DNA of 13,964 nucleotides. Source: UBA9676 sp036522155 (GTDB lineage Bacteria; Actinomycetota; Actinomycetes; Streptosporangiales; Streptosporangiaceae). Shown here piece by piece: positions 6,074 to 12,559 of this stretch; position 1 is the stretch's first letter; the number at the start of each line of letters is the position of its first letter. Both the position numbers and the translations under genes were made by a program. The stretch lies in the NCBI GenBank assembly GCA_036522155.1, contig DATDGI010000114.1, positions 1 through 13,964 of the forward strand, given 5' to 3'. Below the pieces are notes generated by a model. That model was not told the DNA's origin. It saw nothing but the letters and a program-made list of their open reading frames with translations, and did no database searches.

Positions 6074-7072
6074 ATGCGGCACCGCCACCTGGGCCGCAGC
6101 GGCCTCAAAGTCAGCGAGATCGCCTACGGGAACTGGATCACCCACGGGTCGCAGGTCGAGGAGGACGCGGCCCGCGCCTGCGTGCAGGCGGCCCTGGACG
6201 AGGGCATCACCACCTTCGACACCGCGGACGTCTACGCGGGCACCCGGGCCGAGCAGGTGCTCGGCCGGGCGCTGCACGGGGTACGGCGCGAGTCCGTCGA
6301 GATCTGCACGAAGGTGTACTGGCCGACCGGGCCCGGGGCGAACGACCACGGCCTGTCCCGCAAGCACATCATGGAATCCGCGCACGCCTCGCTGCGGCGG
6401 CTGCAGACCGACTACCTCGACCTCTACCAGGCGCACCGCTACGACCACGAGACGCCGCTGGAAGAGACGCTGCGCGCGTTCGACGACCTGATCCGCCAGG
6501 GCAAGGTGCTCTACATCGGGGTTTCCGAATGGCGGGCCGAGGAGCTGGCCGACGCGGTGCGGATAGCCGGCGATCTCGGGCTGGACCGGATCGTCTCCAA
6601 CCAGCCGCAGTACAACATGCTGTGGCGGGTCATCGAAGCCGAGGTCGTCCCGCTCTCGCGGGAGGCGGGGATCGGCCAGATCGTCTGGTCTCCCATCGCG
6701 CAGGGCGTGCTCACCGGCAAGTACCAGCCCGGTGATCAGCCGCCGGCCGGGTCGCGGGCGACCGACCCGGGCGGGGCCGGGTTCATCGAGGGCTACCTGA
6801 CCGACGACATCCTGCGCCGGGTGGCCGGACTCAAGCCGATCGCGGCGGAGGCGGGGCTGAGCCTGGCCCAGCTCGCGGTCGCCTGGGTGCTGCAGAACCC
6901 CAACGTGTCCGCGGCCATCATCGGCGCCACCCGGCCCGAGCAGGTGCGGGAGAACGTGCAGGCGTCGGGGGTGCAGCTCGGCCCGGCGCTGATGCAGCAG
7001 ATCGACGACATCCTTGGCCAGGAGATCAGGCGGGATCCGGCCCTGACCGCGAGCCCGGCCCAGCTTCCCTAG
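6074..7072 (+). CDS. aldo/keto reductase
   Basis: A 332-aa NAD(P)H-dependent oxidoreductase with a TIM-barrel fold, in the branch that contains voltage-gated K+ channel beta-subunit-like and YghZ-like enzymes. The catalytic tetrad is complete: Asp49 (FDTAD), Tyr54, Lys80 (CTKVYW) and His121 (YQAHRYD). SNQPQYNMLWR and WSPIAQGVLTGKY match this branch. IIGATRPEQVREN near the C-terminus is the cofactor-phosphate region, suggesting NADPH. The substrate is unknown. Enzymes of this type reduce small aldehydes such as methylglyoxal. It starts 5 nt after the DUF3043 stop, without a clear ribosome site, so it belongs to the same transcript. Its stop shares CTAG with the convergent gene. Confidence 0.93.
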   Translation: MRHRHLGRSGLKVSEIAYGNWITHGSQVEEDAARACVQAALDEGITTFDTADVYAGTRAEQVLGRALHGVRRESVEICTKVYWPTGPGANDHGLSRKHIMESAHASLRRLQTDYLDLYQAHRYDHETPLEETLRAFDDLIRQGKVLYIGVSEWRAEELADAVRIAGDLGLDRIVSNQPQYNMLWRVIEAEVVPLSREAGIGQIVWSPIAQGVLTGKYQPGDQPPAGSRATDPGGAGFIEGYLTDDILRRVAGLKPIAAEAGLSLAQLAVAWVLQNPNVSAAIIGATRPEQVRENVQASGVQLGPALMQQIDDILGQEIRRDPALTASPAQLP

Positions 7073-7278
7073 TCCTCCGGGTGCAGGCTCATCGGACCGT
7101 AGGCGACCCGGCTCTCCTCCAGCAGCGTCACCTGATCCACGCCCGCCGCCAGCAGCCCGCGCCAGCTCTCGCCGAGCCAGGTCTCCGCGTCGCTCTGGCT
7201 GCTGAAGGTCTCCTTCGGCAGCTCCCGCGCGTCCGCCACCGTCCCGTCCGCCTTCTCGAACCGCCAGCTCCAGGCCAT
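7069..7278 (-). CDS. small conserved-type hypothetical protein
   Basis: A 69-aa acidic protein starting MAWSWRFEKADGTVADAREL, with TFSSQSDAETWLGESWRGLL and GVDQVTLLEESRVAYGPMSLHPED. I recall similar short proteins of unknown function in other actinobacteria, but I cannot name a family. No membrane helix, cysteine pair or DNA-binding motif is visible. ATG 7278 is chosen because GGAGGAGG lies about 10 nt upstream. Longer readings to 7377 run through GC-rich noncoding DNA. The stop TAG is the complement of the TAG ending the aldo/keto reductase. The gene is divergent from the PfkB kinase. Confidence 0.75.
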   Translation of the reverse strand: MAWSWRFEKADGTVADARELPKETFSSQSDAETWLGESWRGLLAAGVDQVTLLEESRVAYGPMSLHPED

Positions 7279-7309
7279 GTGTCCGCGACCTCCTCCGGTG
7301 CTCTGAGCG

Positions 7310-7348
7310 ACACTAGGGCATCGCCAGCGGGGGCGCGGCCCCGCTGGC
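7310..7348 (-). promoter_or_regulatory. promoter region of the 69-aa gene with a 26-bp palindrome
   Basis: TAGTGT (7315-7310 on the minus strand, TAnnnT) is a candidate -10. Just upstream, 7323-7348 holds a perfect 10-bp-arm inverted repeat, GCCAGCGGGG / CCCCGCTGGC with a 6-nt loop, which covers the -35 position. No T-run follows, so an operator is as likely as a terminator. GC-rich chance pairing is possible. Confidence 0.35.
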
Positions 7349-7431
7349 CCGGGTGCCGGCCGGGGTGCGTGGCCCAATGGTCACGGATGCGGGCTTCAGC
7401 GGGGAAACGCCCCGAGCCGGGGCCGCTCACC

Positions 7432-7440
7432 TGTTAGGTT
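7432..7440 (+). promoter_or_regulatory. possible extended -10 promoter for the PfkB kinase gene
   Basis: TGTTAGGTT contains TGn followed by TAGGTT, an extended -10 with a TAnnnT core. No good -35 is visible. The start would be near 7447, giving a leader of about 70 nt. The rest of 7279-7517 shows nothing else I can support. Confidence 0.35.
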
Positions 7441-7503
7441 TAAGCGCTAGCCGTGTGCCTGGAGCACGCATCGGCCGCGTCGCCGGCTCCCCGTCCAGTG
7501 ATC

Positions 7504-7510
7504 AAGGTGG
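7504..7510 (+). promoter_or_regulatory. ribosome binding site deciding the PfkB kinase start
   Basis: AAGGTGG, 7 nt before ATG 7518. It supports this start over upstream in-frame codons. Confidence 0.6.
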
Positions 7511-7517
7511 TGACGAC

Positions 7518-8405
7518 ATGACGCGGATTGTCGTCGTTGGTGACCTGATGACCGATACGGTCGCGCACGCGGCTCTTCCCCTGGCCCGCGGCAGCGACAC
7601 GCCCGCCATCGTGACCATGCACGGCGGTGGTTCCGGGGCCAACATCGCGGCCTGGCTGGCCGTGGACGGGGCCGAGGTGGCATTCGTCGGCCGCCGCGGC
7701 GCTGACATCGCCGGCCGCAACCGGGACATGGAGCTGATGGGCTACGGGGTGGACGCCCGGCTGGTGATGGACCCCGAGCGGCCGACCGGCACCTGCGTGG
7801 TGATGGTCACCCACAAGGGCGACCACACCATGCTGTCCGATCCCGGTGCCAACGCCGCCCTGTCCGCCGATGACCTGCCGAAGGACGTGTTTACACCCGG
7901 CTCGCACCTGCACATGTCCGGCTACACCCTGCTGAACGAGGGTTCCCGCCCGGCCGCCCAGACCGCACTCGGCCGGGCCGAGCAGGCGGATATGACGATC
8001 TCCGTGGACGGTGCCTCGGCCGCGCCGCTGGAGCGGGTGGGGGCCGAGCCGTTCCTGGACCTGACCGGCAGTGCCACCGTGCTGATCGTGAATGCGGCGC
8101 AGGCGAGCGTGCTCACCGGCCGGGACGACCCGGCCCAGGCGATCCGGGTGCTCACCGCCTGGTACCCGGAGGTGGTGGTGAAGCTCGGGCCGGACGGCGC
8201 CATGTACGCCAACGGGCGCGACCCCATCCGGGTGCCGGCCCAGCCGCTGGAGAAGTTCGTGGACGGCACCGGCGGCGGCGACGCGTTCTGCGCCGGCTTC
8301 CTGCCGCCCTGGCTGGACAAGAAGCCTCCCAGTGAGGCCCTGGCCAGCGGCTGCCGGCTCGCCGCCCGGGCGCTGGGCCTGGTCGGCGCCCGGCCAGCGC
8401 TCTGA
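7518..8405 (+). CDS. PfkB-family carbohydrate kinase
   Basis: A 295-aa ribokinase-fold kinase that phosphorylates a sugar or sugar acid with ATP. The N-terminal signature region is HGGGSGANIAAWLA (35-48), which binds sugar. GRRGADIAGR (58-67) and VVVKLGPDGAMY (219-230) follow the family pattern. The second signature is DGTGGGDAFCAGF (249-261), with Asp255 as the catalytic base. Family consensus here is DTxGAGD, so Gly253 replaces the usual Ala, a mild change. The start follows RBS AAGGTGG, and the protein begins directly with the first beta strand (TRIVVVGDL). The next gene overlaps by 4 nt and encodes an SDR dehydrogenase of the gluconate/deoxygluconate type. The pair may therefore act in sugar-acid breakdown, for example as a 2-keto-3-deoxygluconate-type kinase; that is only inference. 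Confidence 0.9.
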   Translation: MTRIVVVGDLMTDTVAHAALPLARGSDTPAIVTMHGGGSGANIAAWLAVDGAEVAFVGRRGADIAGRNRDMELMGYGVDARLVMDPERPTGTCVVMVTHKGDHTMLSDPGANAALSADDLPKDVFTPGSHLHMSGYTLLNEGSRPAAQTALGRAEQADMTISVDGASAAPLERVGAEPFLDLTGSATVLIVNAAQASVLTGRDDPAQAIRVLTAWYPEVVVKLGPDGAMYANGRDPIRVPAQPLEKFVDGTGGGDAFCAGFLPPWLDKKPPSEALASGCRLAARALGLVGARPAL

Positions 8406-9175
8406 CCGAGTTCCTGGACGGGCTGTTCTCGCTGGCAGGCAGGACCGCGCTCGTCACCGGCGGCAGTTCCGGCATTGGCCGGGCCATGGCGGGCGCGCTG
8501 GCCCGGGCGGGCGCCCGGGTCGTGATCCTGGCCCGGGAGGAGGCCGCGCTCGGCACCACCGCGGCTGACCTCCGCGCCGAAGGCTGCCAGGCCGACTGGA
8601 TCAGCGTCGATCTCACCGACCGGCCGGCCTCCGAAAGGGCCGCGGAGGCCATCGCGAGAGTGTCCGGCGAGCCCGACATCCTGGTGAACGCGGCCGGCCT
8701 CAACCTCCGCCCGCCACTCGCCGAGCTGACCCCCGGCGACTGGGACCAGCTGCTGGCCGTCAACCTGACCGCGCCGTTCCTGCTCGGCCAGTGGTTCGGC
8801 CCCGGCATGGCCGCCCACGGCTGGGGCCGGATCATCAACATCGCTTCCCAGCAGGCCATCCGCGCCTTCGGTAACAGCGGCGGCTACGGCGCCACCAAGG
8901 GCGGCCTGGTGTCGCTCACCCGTTCCCAGTCCGAGGCCTGGGCCCCGCACGGCGTCTGCTGCAACGCCCTGGCCCCCGGCTTCGTCGCCACCCCGATGAC
9001 GGCCGAGGTAGCCAGCGACCCCGCGCGCAGCGCCGCGCTGGCGGCCCGCACCATGATCGGCCGCAACGGAGAGGCCGCGGACTTCGAGGGCATCGCCGTC
9101 TTCCTGGCCAGCCCGGCCAGCGCCTACATCACCGGCCAGCTCATCTGCGTCGACGGCGGCTTCTCAGCGACTTGA
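8402..9175 (+). CDS. SDR-family oxidoreductase with a probable CTG start
   Basis: A 257-aa classical short-chain dehydrogenase if read from CTG 8402. Motifs are TGGSSGIG (19-26, cofactor loop), NAAG (96-99), Asn121, Ser149, Tyr162 and Lys166 (YGATK), PGFVATPM (192-199) and a VDGGF C-terminus. The catalytic tetrad is complete. It resembles gluconate 5-dehydrogenase and 2-deoxygluconate 3-dehydrogenase types. The substrate is unproven. The frame opens at 8336 and contains no ATG, GTG or TTG before ATG 8486, which would delete the whole cofactor loop. CTG 8402 overlaps the kinase TGA as CTGA, copying the usual 4-nt ATGA/GTGA coupling. It also gives the normal family length, so I chose it. Confidence 0.85.
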   Translation: MTEFLDGLFSLAGRTALVTGGSSGIGRAMAGALARAGARVVILAREEAALGTTAADLRAEGCQADWISVDLTDRPASERAAEAIARVSGEPDILVNAAGLNLRPPLAELTPGDWDQLLAVNLTAPFLLGQWFGPGMAAHGWGRIINIASQQAIRAFGNSGGYGATKGGLVSLTRSQSEAWAPHGVCCNALAPGFVATPMTAEVASDPARSAALAARTMIGRNGEAADFEGIAVFLASPASAYITGQLICVDGGFSAT

Positions 9176-9310
9176 CCCAGCGCGACCAGGTGTCGCGGAG
9201 CGAGCGGCTGGTCGCGGACGGCGTGCCCGGCCGGCCGGGTCCGACCAGCGGGGCTGAGGTCGCGCGCCACGCACCGCCGTTAAGCATGATGGCGGGTTTC
9301 CGTTGGCACA

Positions 9311-11932
9311 ATGGCGGACATGGCCCGACGCAGCACGACAACCCCGCCCCCCGACGACTTCGAGGAGAACATCCTCGACATCGACGTCACCGAGGAGATG
9401 CGGGGCAGTTACCTCGAATACGCCTACTCGGTCATTTACCAGCGCGCGCTGCCCGATGCCAGGGACGGCCTGAAGCCGGTCCAGCGGCGGATCCTGTACC
9501 AGATGAACGAGATGGGCCTGCGCCCCGACCGCGGCCACGTCAAGTGCGCGCGGGTGGTCGGCGAGGTCATGGGCCGGCTGCACCCGCACGGCGACAGCGC
9601 CATCTACGACGCGCTGGTCCGGATGGCACAGCCGTTCGCGATGCGGCTGCCGCTGGTGGACGGGCACGGCAACTTCGGCTCGCTCGGTGGGGACGACGCG
9701 CCCGCCGCGATGCGCTACACCGAGGCGCGGCTGACTGCGGCGGCGATGGAGATGGTCGCCTCCATCGACGAGGACACCGTGGACTTCCAGCCGAACTACG
9801 ACGGCACCGAGGTCCAGCCCGAAGTCCTGCCGGCCGGGCTGCCGAACCTGCTGGTCAACGGCACCTCCGGGATCGCGGTCGGGATGGCCACCAACATGGC
9901 CCCGCACAACCTGGGTGAGGTGATCGCGGCGGCGCGGCACCTGATCGCCAACCCGGACGCGAGCCTGGACGAGCTGATGCGGTTCGTGCCCGGCCCGGAT
10001 CTGCCGACCGGCGGCAAGATTGTCGGCCTGGACGGGATCAGGGAGGCCTACGAGACCGGCCGCGGCATCTTCCGCACCCGGGCCACTGCCCGGGTGGAGA
10101 AGATCACCCCGCGCAAGACCGGGATCGTCGTCACCGAGCTGCCCTACGGCATCGGCCCGGAGAAGGTCGTCAGCCGGATCGTGGACCTGGTGCAGGCCAA
10201 GAAGCTGGCCGGGATCGCCGACCTGAAGGACCTCACGGACCGGCACCGCGGGCTGCACCTGGTGATCGAGATCCGCAGCGGCTTCCACCCCGAGGCGGTG
10301 CTGGACGAGCTGTACCGGCTGACGCCGATGGAAGACACGTTCGGCATCAACAACGTGGCCCTGGTGGACGGGCAGCCGCAGGTGCTGGGGCTGCGGGAGA
10401 TGCTGCGGATCTACGTCGACCACCGGATCGAGGTCGTCCGCCGCCGCAGCGAGTTCCGCCGCCGCAAGCGCGCCGACCGGCTGCACCTGGTGGACGGCCT
10501 GATGATCGCGCTGCTCAACATCGACGAGGTCATCGAGGTCATCAGGAGCAGCGACAACGCCGCGGCCGCCAAGGAGCGGCTGATGTCGGTGTTCGACCTG
10601 TCCGACACCCAGGCCCAGTACATCCTGGACACGCCGCTGCGCAGGCTGACCCGGTACGACCGGCTGGAGCTGGAGCGCGAGCGGGAGACCCTGGCGGCCG
10701 AGATCGCCGAGCTGACCGCGCTCCTGGAGTCGGAGGCGCGGCTGCGGGAGCTGGTCTCGGGCGAACTGGCCGACGTGGCCAAGCGTTTCGCTGACCCGCG
10801 CCGCACCGTGCTATTGGAGAGCACCGGTCAGGCCCGGACCGCCGCGGTCCCGCTGGAGGTGGCCGATGACCCGTGCCAGGTCCTGCTGTCCTCCAGCGGC
10901 CTGATCGCCCGGGCCGCCACGGCCGTGGCCGGGACCGGGGAGGACGGCACCCTGCTGGCCGCGGCCGGTGCGGCCACTCCCGGTGCCGCGGCGCCCGGCG
11001 TGGCGGCACGCGGCGTGGCGGTGTCCGGTGTGGCGGTGCCCGGCCCGCGCGCCGCGCACGACGCCATCGTCGCGGCGGTGGCGGCCACGGCCCGCGGCAC
11101 GGTGGCGGTGGTGACCTCGCTGGGCAGGCTGATCCGGCTCGGCGTGCTGGAGATACCGGCGCTGCCGCCGGGCGCCCACTCCCCCAGCCTGGCCGGCGGG
11201 GCGCCGATCAGCGAGTTCGTCGCGCTGGCGGCCGGCGAGCGGGTGGTCGGGCTGGCGGCGCCGGACGCGGCCGCCGCCGGGCTCGCGCTGGGCACCGCGG
11301 GCGGGGTCGTCAAGCGGGTCGCACCCGACTACCCCGGCAGCGCCACCGACTTCGACGTGATCGCGCTCAAGGCTGGCGACCGGGTGGTGGGCGCGGTCCA
11401 GCTGGCCAGCGAGGATCAGGACCTGGTGTTCATCACCAGTGACGCCCAGCTGCTGCGGTTCGGCGCGGCGGCGGTCCGGCCGCAGGGGCGGGCGGCGGGC
11501 GGGATGGCCGGAATCCGGTTGTCGGCGCGTGCCTCGGTCATCTGGTTCGGCGCGGTGGACCCGGGCGGGAGTGACACCGGCGACGACGCCGGCCCGGGAT
11601 TCGCGGGCGGGGACCCGGCGGGCGGGCCGGTGGTGGCCACCGTGGCCGGGACCACCGCCGCGCTGCCGGGCACCGGAGCGGCCAGCGTGAAGGTCACCCC
11701 CTACCGCGAGTACCCGGCGAAGGGCCGGGCCACCGGCGGGGTGCGCTGTCACCGGCTCCTCAAGGGCGAGGACGCCCTGGTGCTGGCCTGGGCCGGCCCG
11801 GCGCCCGCCCGCGGCGCGACCGAGGCAGGCGTGCCGGTGGAGCTGCCCCCGGCCGACGGCCGCCGGGACGGCTCCGGCACCCACGTCCGTCACCCGCTCA
11901 CCGCCCTGGGCGGCCTGGCTCCCCCGTCCTGA
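9311..11932 (+). CDS. parC: DNA topoisomerase IV subunit A (ParC type)
   Basis: An 873-aa type IIA topoisomerase subunit that cuts and rejoins DNA to decatenate chromosomes and relax supercoils, as A2B2 with ParE. Residues 35-62 (LEYAYSVI...RALPDARDGLKPVQRR) start the winged-helix region. Catalytic Tyr136 sits in AAMRYTEARL after Arg135. The quinolone region HPHGDSAIYD (91-100) keeps Ser96 and Asp100, so no classic resistance change is present. A coiled coil follows (about 455-500), then a beta-pinwheel C-terminal domain with SVKVTPYREYPAKGRATGGVRC. There is no QRRGGKG-type GyrA box, and parE is nearby, so ParC is preferred over GyrA. It is longer than the roughly 820 residues I recall for Streptomyces, partly through a repeat insert at 553-577. 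ATG 9320 is an alternative start. Confidence 0.93.
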   Translation: MADMARRSTTTPPPDDFEENILDIDVTEEMRGSYLEYAYSVIYQRALPDARDGLKPVQRRILYQMNEMGLRPDRGHVKCARVVGEVMGRLHPHGDSAIYDALVRMAQPFAMRLPLVDGHGNFGSLGGDDAPAAMRYTEARLTAAAMEMVASIDEDTVDFQPNYDGTEVQPEVLPAGLPNLLVNGTSGIAVGMATNMAPHNLGEVIAAARHLIANPDASLDELMRFVPGPDLPTGGKIVGLDGIREAYETGRGIFRTRATARVEKITPRKTGIVVTELPYGIGPEKVVSRIVDLVQAKKLAGIADLKDLTDRHRGLHLVIEIRSGFHPEAVLDELYRLTPMEDTFGINNVALVDGQPQVLGLREMLRIYVDHRIEVVRRRSEFRRRKRADRLHLVDGLMIALLNIDEVIEVIRSSDNAAAAKERLMSVFDLSDTQAQYILDTPLRRLTRYDRLELERERETLAAEIAELTALLESEARLRELVSGELADVAKRFADPRRTVLLESTGQARTAAVPLEVADDPCQVLLSSSGLIARAATAVAGTGEDGTLLAAAGAATPGAAAPGVAARGVAVSGVAVPGPRAAHDAIVAAVAATARGTVAVVTSLGRLIRLGVLEIPALPPGAHSPSLAGGAPISEFVALAAGERVVGLAAPDAAAAGLALGTAGGVVKRVAPDYPGSATDFDVIALKAGDRVVGAVQLASEDQDLVFITSDAQLLRFGAAAVRPQGRAAGGMAGIRLSARASVIWFGAVDPGGSDTGDDAGPGFAGGDPAGGPVVATVAGTTAALPGTGAASVKVTPYREYPAKGRATGGVRCHRLLKGEDALVLAWAGPAPARGATEAGVPVELPPADGRRDGSGTHVRHPLTALGGLAPPS
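10967..11041 (+). repeat. five tandem 15-bp units inside parC
   Basis: Five consecutive 15-bp units encode GAATP, GAAAP, GVAAR, GVAVS and GVAVP (ParC residues 553-577). The last three units are nearly identical at the DNA level (each GGYGTGGCGG plus five variable bases). They sit in the C-terminal domain between the segment LSSSGLIARA and the conserved HDAIVAAVAATARG. The array keeps the reading frame. Confidence 0.8.
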
Positions 11933-11979
11933 CGCGCCCTCGCGCCTGCCGCGCCCTCGTCTGACGCGCCCTCGCGCCA

Positions 11980-12025
11980 GACGTGGTCGATTTGGGCTGC
12001 TATCACAACCAGAATCGACCACATC
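11980..12025 (-). repeat. hairpin element, copy A
   Basis: Read as minus-strand RNA it folds into a 13-bp outer stem (left arm GAUGUGGUCGAUU, right arm AAUCGACCACGUC, one U-G wobble), a 2x2 internal loop, a 6-bp inner stem GGUUGU / GCAGCC with two U-G wobbles, and a GAUA loop. Read as plus-strand RNA these wobbles become C-A mismatches. It may act as terminator or stabiliser of the parE-side transcript, or be one copy of a dispersed palindromic repeat. Confidence 0.6.
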
Positions 12026-12062
12026 GCAGCGGCCGGCCCGGGCGGCACGCGCCCTCGCGCCA

Positions 12063-12108
12063 GACATGGTCAGTTTGGGCTGCTATCACAACCAGAATCG
12101 ACCACATC
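12063..12108 (-). repeat. hairpin element, copy B
   Basis: Same architecture as copy A. Three substitutions, all in one arm, leave two extra G-U wobbles and one A-C mismatch in minus-strand RNA. Plus-strand RNA would instead have three A-C mismatches in the outer stem. It is the first hairpin met by transcription leaving the 111-aa gene, 35 nt after its stop. Confidence 0.55.
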
Positions 12109-12142
12109 TCAGCGGCCGGGCCCGGGCGGCAGTGGAGTCACG

Positions 12143-12478
12143 CTACGGGGTGCCCGAGGCGGAGCGCCCCGGGGCGACGGCGGCGGCCATGGCGGCGATG
12201 AGGTCGCGCGGGCCGGCGTGGGCGCCGTCGCCGAATTGCCACCAGCGGGCGATCGAGATGCCCTTGGGGCCGGGATCGAACACGTTCCCGCGGAAGCAGC
12301 CACCCCGGCTCAGCCGGACCAGATCACGGTCGTCTTCTGTTAAGGCGGCCACGTAGGCGGCGGCGTCCAGCAGGGCGGCGGCGCTGCGCGCGGCGCGGAC
12401 GGGATCGGCACCGGCGGTGGCGAGGCGCCAGCCCGCCTGGGCCCGCAGGAACTCAGCCACCAGCATCTTCTTTGTCAC
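12143..12478 (-). CDS. unrecognised 111-aa protein between parE and parC
   Basis: I do not recognise a family. The protein begins VTKKMLVAEFLRAQAG, has a helical Ala-rich first half (LLDAAAYVAALTEDD) and then a more conserved-looking part: LSRGGCFRGNVFDPGPKGISIARWWQFGDG. One Cys and two adjacent Trp stand out. There is no membrane helix or signal peptide. GTG 12478 is chosen because TAACAT lies 7 nt upstream, the leaderless arrangement. GTG 12496 (117 aa) and ATG 12466 are alternatives. It follows parE by 81 nt on the same strand but seems to have its own promoter and a palindromic site. GC bias at third positions supports coding. Confidence 0.65.
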   Translation of the reverse strand: MTKKMLVAEFLRAQAGWRLATAGADPVRAARSAAALLDAAAYVAALTEDDRDLVRLSRGGCFRGNVFDPGPKGISIARWWQFGDGAHAGPRDLIAAMAAAVAPGRSASGTP

Positions 12479-12485
12479 TCTGAGT

Positions 12486-12518
12486 ATGTTAACCACTACC
12501 GAACGTGAGGTAGCGGTT
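12486..12518 (-). promoter_or_regulatory. promoter with a 28-bp palindromic operator for the 111-aa gene
   Basis: TAACAT (12491-12486 on the minus strand) is the -10, 7 nt before GTG 12478. Positions 12491-12518 form an inverted repeat AACCACTACC / GGTAGCGGTT (9 of 10 pairs) with an 8-nt spacer, lying exactly where the -35 and spacer should be. No TTGACA-like -35 is present. A dimeric regulator, activator or repressor, is inferred. Confidence 0.5.
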
Positions 12519-12538
12519 TGGCGGCACGGCCTGGCGAC

Positions 12539-12557
12539 GCCGCCGGCGCCCGGCGGC
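12539..12557 (-). terminator. possible parE terminator hairpin
   Basis: Perfect 8-bp inverted repeat GCCGCCGG / CCGGCGGC with a 3-nt loop, 2 nt after the parE stop. No U-run follows, as is common for actinobacterial stem-only terminators. Chance pairing in GC-rich DNA is possible. Confidence 0.4.
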
Positions 12558-12559
12558 CC

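Larger units (their letters stand above)
11964..12130. repeat. tandem direct repeat, two units of 83 and 84 bp
   Basis: Unit A is 11964-12046 and unit B 12047-12130, head to tail with no spacer. They differ by four substitutions and one inserted G. Each unit runs from ACGCGCCCTCGCGCCAGAC through a hairpin core to GGCCGG(G)CCCGGGCGGC. Fragments of the unit start (GCGCCCTCG) also occur at 11934 and 11951, and TGACGCGCCCTCGCGCC at the parC stop is repeated exactly at 11962. The period is not a multiple of three and the region shows no gene. It fills the gap between the convergent ends of parC and the 111-aa gene. Confidence 0.9.

Noticed and set aside
7353..7517. N-terminal extension of the PfkB kinase from 7353
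   Set aside because: The extension is not kinase-like and crosses the likely promoter. ATG 7518 has a good ribosome site and begins the first beta strand.
9164..10486. Long minus-strand open frame (440 aa) opposite parC
   Set aside because: It lies antisense to the conserved catalytic part of ParC and has the Asp/His/Val-rich composition of a shadow frame.
9311..11932. GyrA instead of ParC
   Set aside because: No canonical GyrA box is visible, the C-terminal motifs match actinobacterial topoisomerase IV, and parE lies next door.
11964..12130. CRISPR array
   Set aside because: Only two units, the whole unit is repeated with no unique spacer, and no cas genes are near.
11983..12356. Overlapping plus-strand frames with a repeated GCYHNQNRPH peptide
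   Set aside because: They arise from the 83-bp repeat. The period is not a multiple of three, so the peptide recurs in different frames, and no ribosome site or domain is present.
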